Shown here one piece after another: positions 1-9,782 of a stretch of DNA of 64,000 bases (positions are counted from its first letter, which is position 1; every line of letters begins with the position of its first letter). The notes beneath the pieces were generated by a model that was not told the origin of the DNA, did no database searches, and saw only the letters and a list, made by a program, of their open reading frames with translations. This DNA is from Capra hircus. Taxonomy: Eukaryota; Chordata; Mammalia; Artiodactyla; Bovidae. Where the stretch lies: NCBI RefSeq assembly GCF_001704415.2, contig NC_030813.1, positions 14,588,001 to 14,652,000 on the forward strand. The letters are read 5' to 3'. Position numbers and translations under genes: made by a program.

Positions 1-868
1 CTGGGAGAAATATCAATAACCTCAGATATGCAGATGACACCACCCTTATGGCAGAAAGTGAAGAAGAACTAAAGAGCCTCTTGATGAAAGTGAAAGAAAA
101 GAGTGAGAAGCTGGCTTAAAATTCAACAGTCACAAAATGGAGATCATGGCATCTGGTCCCATCACTTCATGGCAAATAGATGGGGAAACAATGGAAACCA
201 TAACATACTTTATTTTCTTGGGCTCCAAAATCCTTGCAGATGATGACTGCAGCCATGAAATTCAAAGATGCTTGCTCCTTGGAAGAAAAGCTATGACCAA
301 CCTAGACAGCATATTAAAAAGCAGAGACATTACTTTGCTGACAAATGTAATTAAACCCTTCCTCAGTTCAGTTCAGTTCAGTTCAGTTCAGTTTAGTAGC
401 TATAATGTTTCCAGTAGTCATGTATGGACATGAGAGTTGGACCATAAAGAAAGTTGAGCACCAAAGAATTGATGCTTTTGAACTGTGGTGTTGGAAAAGA
501 CTCTTAAGAGTCCCTTGGACTGCCAAAAGATCAAACTAGTCAATCCTAAAGGAAATTATTCTGAATATTCATTGGAAGGACTAATGCTGAAGCTGAAACT
601 CCAGTACGTTGACCACCTGATGCGAAGAACTGACTCACTGGAAAAGACCCTGATGCTTGGCAAGATTGAAGGCAAGAGGAAAAGGGGACGACAGAGGATG
701 AGATGGTTGGATGGCATCACCAACTCGATGGACGTGAGTTTGAGCAAGCTCCGGGAGTAGGTGATGGACAGGGAATCCTGGTGGGCTGCAGTCTATGGGT
801 TTGCAAAGAGTCAGACAAAACTGAGCTACTGAACTGAACTGACTGAATTGAGGAAGGGTTTAATTACA
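1..868 (+). mobile_element. BovB (RTE) LINE, 3' portion, cut by window edge
   Basis: The window opens inside the BovB reverse-transcriptase reading frame: bases 10-50 encode the NNLRYADD catalytic block. The rest of the C-terminal region and 3' end follow. The frame is broken soon after YADD by a stop (around 115), and again at 346-400 by a foreign 55-bp block described separately. The element ends in an ACTGA-type pentamer tail at about 822-849. It shares subfamily-like changes with the copy at 11191-12618, for example 'acaatggaaacca' where most other copies read 'acagtggaaaca'. Non-autonomous remnant; the 5' end lies outside the window. Confidence 0.95.
346..400 (-). repeat. Inverted copy of the BovB 3' junction (824-868) inside the same element
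   Basis: This 55-bp block is not BovB sense sequence. Read in reverse complement it matches 824-868: 'gctact', a run of ACTGA units (longer here), then the downstream host flank 'gaggaagggtttaattaca'. About 17 bp of BovB sequence is missing at the insertion point. Both arms together form an inverted repeat with a spacer of about 420 bp. Copying of unique flank rules out a simple repeat-unit expansion. Confidence 0.85.
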
Positions 869-1520
869 AAGGGTCTTTTAACCAAAATGATCAGGGCTTT
901 GTATCCTAATTGTATTGCTAAACAGCTGTGTGATTGAGAGCTTTGACAATCAACTTACTCCTCTTTAAAGTGTATCTTTAGTAATAACTACCAGATAGGA
1001 GGGACTATGTGGGTGGATTATGCAGAAAAGATGAAGTCTTGAGCAAAGTCTCCATCACATACTATGAGTGAAAGCTCTTTTTATCAATGGAGGCTGTCCT
1101 CAATTTCCATTCATGCAACTTTGACAACCCAACTGCCTTTCAAGCATCTAAGTGAAGCGTTCATACTAAGCCTATTAGTGGCACAGCACACCATACACAA
1201 TCCATTTATATATTCTTACCATCTTTGTGTGTTCAATGGAGTTTGATAAATTTTTTGACTATTTAAATTGCAAGTTTCTTTTACTTTCTTATAAAAATGT
1301 TTAAACATGGGGAAGAAAATGAAAGTGTGAGAAAGGCACTAGTTATAGGAAGCCTAGTTCTCATAAAATTATTTTCAGGCAAATTTGGGAATCATTAAGA
1401 ATGACAAAGAAGTGGATCATTAATCTTCAACTGAAACCCTTTCTTCAAATTTCATATCTTGTAAATATGTTAAGAATGCATCATAAGCCATAGGAAACTA
1501 CCTGTCATATCAGGAGGAAT
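869..1520. other. No recognised feature
   Basis: AT-rich sequence between the BovB end and the L1 target site. Short open frames exist (for example 1064-1246) but have no recognisable domain. No repeat family identified by eye. Confidence 0.5.
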
Positions 1521-1695
1521 TAAAGATGATTCTATTTTTATTTATCCTTTCAAATAACCAGCTTTTGGCTTTGTTGATTCCTGCGATGGTCTCTTTTGTT
1601 TCTTTTGCATTTATTTCTGTGCTAATTTTCAAGATTTCTTTCCTTCTACTAACCCTGGGGTTCTTCATTTCTTCCTTTTCTAGTTGCTTTAGGTG

Positions 1696-2685
1696 TTCAG
1701 TTCAGTTCAGTTCAGTCACTCAGTTGTGTCCGACTCTTTGCGACCCCATGAATTACAGCACGCCAGGCCTCCCTATCCATCACCATCTCCCGGAGTTCAC
1801 CCACACTCACGACCAAGGAGTCAGTGATGCCATCCAGCCATCTCATCCTCTGTTGTCCCCTTTCCCTCCTGCCCCCAATCCCTCCAGCATCAAAGTCTTT
1901 TCCAATGAGTCAACTCTTCACATGAGGTGGCCAAAGTACTGGAGTTTCAGCTTTAGCATCATTTCTTCCAAAGAAATCCCAGGGCTGATCTCCTTCAGAA
2001 TGGACTGGTTGGATCTCCTTGCAGTCCAAGGGACTCTCAAGAGTCTTCTCCAACACCACAGTTCAAAAGCATCAATTCTTCAGTGCTCAGCCTTCTTCAC
2101 GGTCCAATTCTCACATTCATACATGACCACAGGAAAAACCATAGCCTTGACTAGACAGACCTTAGTCGGCAAAGTAATGTCTCTGCTTTTGAATATGCTA
2201 TCTAGGTTGGTCATAATTTTTCTTCCAAGGAGTAAGCGTCTTTTAATTTCATGGCTGCAGTCACCATCTGCAGTGACTTTGGAGCCCCCAAAATTAAAGT
2301 CTGACACTGTTCCCACTGTTTCCCCGTCTATTTCCCATGAAGTGATGGGACCGGATGCCATAATCTTCGTTTTCTGAATGTTGAGCCCTAAGCCAACTTT
2401 TTCACTCTCCTCTTTCACCCTCATCAAGAGGCTTTTTAGTTCCTCTTCACTTTCTGCCATAAGGGTGGTGTCATCTGCATATCTGAGGTTCTTGATATTT
2501 CTCCCGGCAATCTTGATTCCAGCTTGTGTTTCTTCCAGTCCAGCGTTTCTCATGATGTACTCTGCATAGAAGTTAAATAAGCAGGATGACTCCTGCGCTG
2601 TCGCAGCCTGGTACTCTCAGCTGCTGCCCCTGACCTCGGATGTGGGGTAACTCCTCTTGGCTGCCATCCTTCGGGCGTGGGGTCC
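1696..2685 (-). mobile_element. Internally deleted BovB inserted in the L1
   Basis: Flanked by a 12-bp TSD, ttgctttaggtg (1684-1695 and 2686-2697); L1 ORF2 resumes directly after it. The 3' end is at 1696, with TTCAG units at 1696-1714. The body runs through the BovB C-terminal and RT region up to about 2585. The final 100 bp (2586-2685) resemble the GC-rich repeated 5' region of BovB ('gacctcggatgtggggtaactcctc' type units), also seen at 30190-30310. The element therefore carries 5'-type and 3' sequence with the endonuclease and most of the RT missing. Confidence 0.85.
2080..2553 (-). pseudogene. BovB reverse-transcriptase C-terminal fragment
   Basis: An open 157-codon stretch on the minus strand. 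It starts at the 'MRNAGLEETQAGIKI' region, has the intact catalytic YADD box near residues 27-30, and continues through the BovB connection domain (ITADGDCSHEIKRRLLLGRK, VMYECENW). The upstream palm and fingers and the endonuclease are absent because of the internal deletion, so it cannot make a working enzyme. Confidence 0.85.
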
Positions 2686-2697
2686 TTGCTTTAGGTG

Positions 2698-3560
2698 TAG
2701 AGTTAGGTTATTTATTTGACTTTTTTCTTGTTTCTTGAGGTGTGCCTGTATTGCTATGAACCTTCCCCTTAGCACTGCTTTTACAGTGTCCCACAGGTTT
2801 TGGGTTGTTGTGTTTTCATTTCCATTTATTTCTAGGCATATTTTGATTTCTTTTTTAATTTCTTCTGTGATTTGCTGGTTATTCAGCAGCGTGGTTTTCA
2901 GCCTCCATATGTTGGAATTTTTAATAGTTTTTCTTCTGTAATTGAGATCTAATCTTACTTCACTGTGTTCAGAAAAGATGCTTGGAATGATTTCAATTTT
3001 TTTGAATTTACCAAGGCTAGATTTATTGCCCAGGATGTGATCTATCTTGAAGAAGGTTCTGTATGTCCTTGAGAAAAAGATGAAATTCATTGTTTTGGGG
3101 TGGTCTATTGTATCATGTAAACTTTGTGTTTCCTTGTTAATTTTCTGTTTAGTTGATCTATCCATAGGTGTGAGTGGGGTAGTAAAGTCTCCCACTATTA
3201 TTGTGTTATTGTTAATTTCCCCTTTCGTACTTGTTAGTATTTGTCTTACATATTGCGGTGCTCCTATGTTGGGTGCATATATATTTCTAATTCTTATGTC
3301 TTCTTCTTGGATTGATCCTTTGATCTTTATGTAGTGTCCTTCTTTGTCTCTTTTCACAGCCTTTGTTTTAAAGTCTATTTTATCTGATATGAGTATTGCT
3401 ACCCCTGCTTTCTTTTGGTCTCTATTTGCATGGAATATCTTTTTCCAGCCCTTCACTTTCAGTGTGTATATGTCCCCTGTTTTGAGGTGGGTCTCTGTAG
3501 ACAACATATATAGGGGTCTTGTTTTTGTATCCATTCAGCCAGTCTTTGTCTTTTGGTAGG
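2698..3560 (-). pseudogene. L1 ORF2 endonuclease domain (inverted block)
   Basis: The minus strand encodes the N-terminal APE-type endonuclease of L1 ORF2, about 280 residues, open from 3534 down to the BovB junction. Recognisable motifs are TETHLK (catalytic Glu, about residue 14), VGDFTTPLT (about 114-122), KIDHIL (about 163-168) and SEHSEVRLDL (about 188-197). L1 endonucleases normally read GDFNT and SDH, so the conserved Asn is Thr here and the penultimate catalytic Asp is Glu. The frame then runs into the inserted BovB at 2697. The residues expected are family knowledge; the substitutions are seen directly. Likely inactive. Confidence 0.88.
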
Positions 3561-3668
3561 GGCGCTCAACCCATTTATGTTTAAGGTAAAAATTGATAAG
3601 TACGATCCCTTTGCCATTTAATTTATTGTTTTGGGTTTGAGCTTATACACCCTTTTTGTGTTTCCTGT

Positions 3669-4002
3669 CTAGAGAATATCCTTTAGCATTTGTTGAAGAG
3701 CTGGTTTGGTGGTACTGAATTCTCTCAGCTTTTGCTTTTCTGTAAAGCTTTTGATTTCTCCTTCATATTTGAATGAGATCCTTGCTGGGTACAGTAAGCT
3801 GGGCTGTATGTAATTGTCTTTCATCACTTTAAGTATGTCTTGCCATTCCCTCCTGGCCTGAAGAGTTTTTATTGAAAGATCAGCTGTTATCCTTATGGGA
3901 ATCTCCTTGTGTGTTATTTGTTGTTTTTCCCTTCCTGCTTTTAATATTTGTTCTTTGTGTTTGATCTTTGTTAGTTTGATTAATATGTGTCTTGGGGTGT
4001 TT
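3669..4002 (-). pseudogene. L1 ORF1 C-terminal part (inverted block)
   Basis: The minus strand reads TPRHILIKLTKIKHKEQIL, then KQQITHKEIPIRITADLS, ARREWQDILKVMKD, LLYPARISFKYEGEIKSFT and LREFSTTKPALQQMLKDIL. This is the RNA-binding and C-terminal half of the L1 ORF1 nucleic-acid chaperone. The frame ends at 3669 next to the inter-ORF spacer (about 3561-3668). It is separated from the rest of ORF1 (5625-5772) by the nested BovB at 4003-5614. Confidence 0.9.
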
Positions 4003-5614
4003 AAGAAGAGCTGGCAAGAATATGCAGAACTGTAAAAAAAGATCTTGATGACCAAGATAATCATGATGGTATGATCACTCACCTAGAGCCAGACATCCTG
4101 GAATGTGAAGTCAAGTGGGCCTTAGAAAGCATCACTACGAAAAAGGCTGGTGGAGATGATGGAATTCCAGTTGAGCTATTTCAAATCTTGTAAGATGATG
4201 CTGTGAAAGTGCTGCACTCAATATGCCAGCAAATTTGGAAAACTCAGCAGTGGCCACAGGACTAGAAAAGGCCCGTTTTCACTCCAATCCCAAAGAAAGG
4301 CAATGCCAAAGAATGCTTAAACTAAGGCACAATTGCACTCATCTCACAGGTTAGTAAAGTAATGCTCAAAATTCTCCAAGCCAATCTGTAGCAATATGTG
4401 AACTGTGAACTTCCTGATGTTCAAGCTGGTTTTAGAAAAGGCAGAGGAACCAAAGATCAAATTGCCAGCATCTGCTGGGTCATCAAAAAGCAAGAGAGTT
4501 CCAGAAAAACATCTATTTCTGCTTTCTTGACTATGCCAAAGCCTTTGACTGTGTGGATCACAATAAACAGTGAAAAATTCTGAGAGAGATGGGAATACCA
4601 GACCACCTGACCTGCCTCTTGAGAAATCTGTATGCAGGTCAGGAAGCAACAGTTAGAACTGGACATGAAACAACAGACTGGTTCCAAATAGGAAAAGGAG
4701 TGCATCAAGGCTGTATATTGTCACCTGCTTATTTAACTTCTATGCAAAGTACATCATGAGAAACACTAGGCTGGAAGAAGCACAAGCTGGAATCAAGATT
4801 GCTGAGAGAAATCTCAATAACCTCAGATATGCAGATTACACCACCCTTATGGCAGAAAGTGAAGAGGAATACAAGAACCTCTTGATGAGGGTGAAAGAGG
4901 AGAATGAAAAAGTTGGCTTAAAGCTCAACATTCAGAAAACGAAGATCATGGCATCCAGTCCCATCACTTCATGGGAAATAGATGGGGAAACAGTGGAAAC
5001 AGTGTCAGACTTTATTTTGGGGGGCTCCAAAATCACTGCAGATGGTGACTGCAGCCATGACATTAAAAGACGCTTACTTCTTGAAAGAAAAGTTATGACC
5101 AACCTAGATAGCATATTCAAAAGCAGAGACATTACTTTGCCAATAAAGTTCCATCTAGTCAAGCTATGGTTTTTCCTGTGGTCATGTATGGATGTGAGAG
5201 TTGGACCGTGAAGAAGGCTGAGCGCCGAAGAATTGATGCTTTTGAACTGTGGTGTTGGAGAAGATTCTTGAGAGTCCCTTGGACTGCAAGGAGATCTAAC
5301 CAGTCCATTCTGAAGGAGATCAGCCCTGGGATTTCTTTGGAAGAAATGATGCTAAAGCTGAAACTCCAGTACTTTGGCCACCTCATGCAAAGAGTTGAGT
5401 CATTGGAAAAGACTCTGATGCTGGGAGGAATTGGGGGCAGGAGGAAAATGGGACGACAGAAGATGAGATGGCTGGATGGCATCACCGACTCGATGGATGT
5501 GAGTTTGGGTGAACTCCGAGAGTTGGTGATGGACAGGGCGGCCTGGCATGCTGTGATTCATGGGGTCACAAAGAGTCAGACATGACTGAGTGACTGAACT
5601 GAACTGAACTGAAC
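4003..5614 (+). mobile_element. 5'-truncated BovB inserted in L1 ORF1
   Basis: Flanked by a 10-bp TSD, tggggtgttt (3993-4002 and 5615-5624). It begins mid-element at 'aagaagagctggcaagaatatgc' and runs through the whole RT and C-terminal region to an ACTGA tail at 5592-5614. Stops and frameshifts interrupt the 5' half (taa at 4190, tag at 4264). The catalytic box near 4825 reads YADY instead of YADD, so the second Asp is lost. Later frames 4756-5211 and 5166-5585 cover the C-terminal region. Confidence 0.92.
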
Positions 5615-5624
5615 TGGGGTGTTT

Positions 5625-5772
5625 CGCCTTGGGTTTATTCTGTTTGGGACTCTGTGTTTCTTGGACTTGGGTGATTATTTCCTTCCCCATTTTAGTGAAC
5701 TTTTCAACTATTATCTCCTCAAGTATTTTCTCATGTTCTTTCTTTTTGTCTTCTTCTTCTGGGACTCCTATG
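5625..5772 (-). pseudogene. L1 ORF1 middle fragment, 5' end of the truncated L1
   Basis: The minus strand reads SIIGVPEEEDKKKEHEKILEEI, KFTKMGKEIITQVQETQ, part of the conserved ORF1 centre. It joins the 3669-4002 fragment once the nested BovB is set aside. The right edge at about 5772 is the inversion junction, where a few bases (attg) may belong to either side. Confidence 0.88.
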
Positions 5773-7660
5773 ATTGACAAACCATTAGCCAGACTCATCA
5801 AGAAACAAATGGAGAAAAATCAAATCAATAAAATTAGAAATGAAAATGGAGAGATCACAACAGACAACACAGAAATACAAAGGATCATAAGAGACTACTA
5901 TCAGCAATTATATGCCAATAAAATGAACAACATGGAAGAAATGGACAAATTCTTAGAAAAGTACAACTTTCCAAAACTGAACCAGGAAGAAATAGAAAAT
6001 CTTAACAGACCCATCACAAGCTCGGAAATTGAAACTAATCAGAAATCTTCCAACAAACAAAAGCCCAGGTCCAGATGGCTTCACAGCTGAATACTACCAA
6101 AAATTTAGAAAAGAGCTAACACCTATCCTACTCAAACTCGTCCAGAAAACTGCAGAGGAAGGTAAACTTGCAAACTCATTCTCTGAGGCCACCATCACCC
6201 TAATACCAAAACCTGACAAGATGCCACACACAAAAAAAGAAAACTACAGGCCAATATCACTGATTAACATAGATGCAAAAATCCTTAACAAAATTCTACC
6301 AATCAGAATCCAACAACACATTAAAAAGATCATACACCATGACCAAGTGGGCTTTATCCCAGGGATGCAAGGATTCTTCCATATCTGCCAATCAATCAAT
6401 GTAATACACCACATTAACAAATTGAAAAATAAAAGCCATATGATTATCTCAATAGATGCAGAGAAAGACTTTGACAAAATCCAACATCCATTTATAATTA
6501 AAAACTCTCCAGAAAGTAGGAACAGAAGGAACATAACTCAACATAATAAAAGGTGTATATGACAAACCCACAGCAAACATTATCCTCAATGGTGAAAAAT
6601 TGAATGCATTTCCCCTAAAGTCAGGAACAAGACAAGGGTGTCCACTTTCACCACTACTATTCAACATAGTTTTGGAAGTTTTGGCCACAGCAATCAGAGC
6701 AGAAAAAGAAGTAAAAGGAATCCAAATTGGAAAAGAAGAAGTAAACCTCTCACTGTTTGCAGATGACATGACCCTCTACATAGAAAACCCTGAAGACTCC
6801 ACCAGAAAATTACTAGAGCTAATCAACGAATGTAGTAAAGTTGCAGGATATAAAATCAACACACAGAAATCCCTTGCATTCCTATACACTAATAATGAGA
6901 AAATAGAATGAAAAATTAAGGAAACAATTCCATTTACCATTGAAATGAAAAGAATAAAATACTTAGGAATATATCTACCTAAAGAAACTAAAGATCTATA
7001 TATAGAAAACTATAAAACGCTGGTGAAAGAATCAAAGTGAAAGTGAAAAGTGAAAGTAAAGTTGCTCAGTCGTGTCCAACTCTTTGCGACCCCATGGACT
7101 GTAGCCTACCAGGTTCCTCTGTCCATGGGATTCTCCAGGCAATAGTACTGGAATGGATTGCCATTCCCTTCTCCAGGGGATCTTCCTGACCTGGGGATCG
7201 AACCCAGGTCTCCTGCATTTTAGACAGACGCTTTACCACCTGAGCCACCAGGGAAGCCCAAAAAAATCAAAGAGGACACTAATAGATGGAAAAATATAGC
7301 ATGTTAATGGATCAGAAGAATCAATACAGTGAAAATGAGTATACTACTGAAAGCAATCTATATTCAATGCAATCCCTATCAAGCTACCAACGGTATTTTT
7401 CACAGAGCTAGAACAAATAATTTCACAATTTGTATGGAAATACAAAAAACCTCAAATAGCCAAAGCAATCTTGAGAAAGAAGAATGGAACTGGAGGAATC
7501 AACCTGCCTGACTTCAGGCTCTACTACAAAGTTACAGTCATCAAGACAGTATGGTACTGGCACAAAGACAGAGATATAGATCAATGGAACAAAATAGAAA
7601 GCCCAGAGATGATAAATCCACGCACCTATGGAAACCTCATCTTTGACAAAGGAGAAAGTG
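5773..7660 (+). pseudogene. L1 ORF2 reverse-transcriptase region (sense block)
   Basis: The sense strand carries ORF2 from just upstream of the RT to past the palm. Motifs: SPGPDGFTAEYYQKF, ITLIPKPDK, ENYRPISLINIDAKILNKIL, DQVGFIPGMQ, IISIDAEKDFDKIQ (first catalytic Asp), GTRQGCPLSPLLFNIVLEVLA and LSLFADDMTLYIENP, with the FADD catalytic pair at 6756-6767. Then YKINTQKSLAFLYTNN and, after the nested SINE, LPDFRLYYKVTVIKTVWYWHKDRDIDQWNKIE. A frameshift lies between about 6480 and 6600 and a stop at 6909. The C-terminal third is deleted: LIFDKG at about 7650 joins directly to 3' UTR sequence. Confidence 0.92.
7038..7264 (-). mobile_element. Bov-tA SINE nested in L1
   Basis: Minus-strand SINE. 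It starts with the AGTGAAAGT-type tail, then the BovA body ('gttgctcagtcgtgtcc', 'ccatgggattctccaggc'), and ends with the tRNA-Glu-like head ('ggatcgaacccaggtctcctgca', 'accacctgagccaccagggaagccc'). TSD aatcaaag at 7030-7037 and 7265-7272, inside the L1 codons for KEIKEDTNRW. Confidence 0.92.
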
Positions 7661-8108
7661 GATGAAACTGCAGCCTGTTATACAGAGTGAAGTAAGCCAG
7701 AAAGTAAAACACCAGTACAGTATACTAACGCATATATATGGAATTTAGAAAGATGGTAACGATAACCCTGTATACGAGACAGCAAAAGAGACACAAACGT
7801 ATAGAACAGTCTTTTGGACTCTGTGGGAGAGGGCGAGGGTGGGATGATTTGGGAGAATGGCATTGAAACATGTATAATATCATATAAGAAACGAATCGCC
7901 AGTCCAGGTTCGATGCAGGATACAGGATGCTTGGGGCTGGTGCACTGGGGCGACCCAGAGGGATGGTATGGGGAGGGAAGTGGTAGGGGGGTTGAGAATG
8001 GGGAATACGTGTACACCCGTGGTGGATTCATGTTGATGTATGGCAAAACCAATACAATATTGTAAAATAATTAGCCTCCAATTAAAATAAGTAAATTTAA
8101 AAAGAAAA
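7661..8108 (+). mobile_element. L1-BT 3' UTR
   Basis: Standard L1-BT 3' end: 'gtgaagtaagccagaaagt', 'catatatatggaatttagaaag', 'ttttggactctgtgggagag', the G-rich purine tract at about 7950-8010, then 'tggcaaaaccaatacaatattg' and an A-rich end before the TSD at 8109. It abuts ORF2 without the usual C-terminal coding region. Confidence 0.9.
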
Positions 8109-8316
8109 TAAAGATGATTCTAAGACTCAGGATTTTCCTGATGGCTCAGATAGTAAAGAATCTGCCTGCAATGCAAGAGACTTGGATTTGATCCCCAGGT
8201 TGGGAATATCCCTTGGTGAAAGGAATGGCTTCCCACTCCAGTGTTTTTGCCTGGAGAACTCCATGGATAGAGGAGCCTAGTGTGTTAGAGTTCATGGATT
8301 TTCAGAGAGCCAGACA

Positions 8317-9743
8317 GTTCAGTTCAGTTCAGTTCAGTTCAGTCGCTCAGTCATGTCCACCTCTTTGCGACCCCATGAATTGCAGCACGCCAAGCCTCCC
8401 TGTCCATCACCAACTCCTGGAGTTCACTCGGACTTGCGTCCATTGAGTCAGTGATGCCATCCAGCCATCTCATCCTCGGTCATCCCCTTCTCCTCCTGTC
8501 CCCAATCCCTCCCAGCATCAGAGTCTTTTCCAATGAGTCAACTCCTCGCATGAAGTGGCCAAAGTACTGGAGTTTCAGCTTTAACATCATTTCTTACAAA
8601 GATATCGCAGGGCTGATCTCCTTCAGAATGGACTGGTTGGATCTCCTTGCAGTCCAAGGGACTCTCAAGAGTCTTCTCCAACACCACAGTTCAAAAGCAT
8701 CAATTCTTCAGTGCTCAGCCTTCTTCACAGTCCAACTCTCACATCCATACATGACCACAGGAAAAACTATAGCCTTGACTAGATGGACCATAGTCGGCAA
8801 AGTAATGTCTCTGCTTTTGAATATGCTATCTAGGTTGGTCATAACTTTTCTTCCAAGGAGTAAGTGTCTTTTAATGTCATGGCTGCAGTCACCATCTGCA
8901 GTGATTTTGGAGCCCCAGAAAATAAAGTCTGACACTGTTCCCACTGTTTCTCCATCTATTTCCCACGGAGTGATGGGACCAGGTGCCATGATCTTCGTTT
9001 TCTGAATGTTGAGCTTTAAGCCAACTTTTTCACTCTCCTCTTCTACTTTCATCAAGAGGCTTTTTAGTTCCTCTTCACTTTCTGCCATAAGGGTGGTGTC
9101 ATCTGCATATCTGAGGTTATTGATATTTCTCCCGACAATCTTGATTCCAGCTTGTGTTTCTTCCAGTCCAGCGTTTCTCATGACGTATTCTGCATAGAAG
9201 TTAAATAAGAAGGTGACAATATACAGCCTCGATGCACTCCTTTTCCTATTTCGAACCAGTCTATTGTTCCATGTGCAGTTCTAACTGTTGCTTCCTGACC
9301 TGCATACAGATTTCTCAAGAGGCAGGTCAGGTGGTCTGGTATTCCCATCTCTCTCAGAATTTTTCACAGTTTATTGTGATCCACACAGTCAAAGGCTTTG
9401 GCATAGCCAAGAAAGCAGAAATAGATGTTCTTCTGGAACTCTCTTGCTTTTTCCATGATCCAGCGGACGTTGGCAATTTGATCTTTGGTTCCTCTGCCTT
9501 TTCTAAAACCAGCTTGAACATCAGTAAGTTCACGGTTCACATATTGCTGAAGCCTGGCTTGGAGTATTTTGAGCATTACTTTACTAGCGTGTGAGATGTC
9601 TGTAACTGTTCAGTAGTTTGAGCATTCTTTGGCATTGTCTTTCTTTGGGATTGGAATGAAAACGGGCCTTTTCTAGTCCTGTGGCCACTGCTGAGTTTTC
9701 CAAATTTGCTGGCATATTGAGTGCAGTACTTTCACAGCATCAT
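8317..9743 (-). mobile_element. 5'-truncated BovB inserted in a SINE
   Basis: TTCAG units at 8317-8343 mark the 3' end. The body runs on the minus strand through the C-terminal region and RT to 'gatgatgctgtgaaagtact' at the truncated 5' edge (9743). The TSD is cagaca. The partner LINE has landed in one of the SINEs it mobilises. Confidence 0.93.
8708..9585 (-). pseudogene. BovB reverse-transcriptase relic
   Basis: Two minus-strand open pieces belong to one ancestral frame. 9364-9576 holds RT fingers/palm (RLQQYVNRELTDVQAGFRKGRG, FCFLGYAKAFDCVDHNKL; the consensus 'IDYAKAF' has become 'LGYAKAF'). 8708-9181 holds NNLRYADDTTLMAESEEEL with intact YADD and the connection domain. A frameshift or stop separates them at about 9200-9360. 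Confidence 0.85.
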
Positions 9744-9782
9744 CAGACATGGCTGAGTACTAACACTTTCACTTTTCACTTT

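Larger units (their letters stand above)
1535..8108. mobile_element. L1-BT LINE with 5' inversion (twin priming) and nested insertions
   Basis: The element is bounded by a perfect 14-bp TSD, taaagatgattcta, at 1521-1534 and 8109-8122. Its left part (1535-5772) is inverted: reading the minus strand gives ORF1 middle, ORF1 end, inter-ORF spacer, ORF2 endonuclease and then 'aaaggataaataaaa' at the left edge. Its right part (5773-8108) is in sense and begins 'attgacaaacc', which is the next sequence in L1 ORF2, so almost nothing was lost at the switch. This is the expected product of twin priming during target-primed reverse transcription. The 5' end is truncated within ORF1. Later insertions: BovB at 1696-2685 and 4003-5614, SINE at 7038-7264. 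ORF2 also has an internal deletion near 7660. Confidence 0.92.
8130..9782 (+). mobile_element. Bov-tA SINE split by a BovB
   Basis: The SINE head and body are at 8130-8316 (ggattttcctgatggctcag ... gagagccagaca) and its tail resumes at 9744-9782 (cagacatggctgagtac, taacactttcactttt). The interruption duplicated cagaca (8311-8316 and 9744-9749). The SINE lies only a few bases after the right TSD of the L1. Confidence 0.9.

Noticed and set aside
1526..2377. Longest open frame in the window (283 codons, plus strand)
   Set aside because: It is the antisense of L1 ORF2 fused to the antisense of the nested BovB; the real coding sense is on the minus strand.
8316..8343. TTCAG/ACTGA pentamer runs as independent microsatellites
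   Set aside because: They always sit at BovB 3' ends and are the element's own tail, so they are not listed separately except within each BovB.
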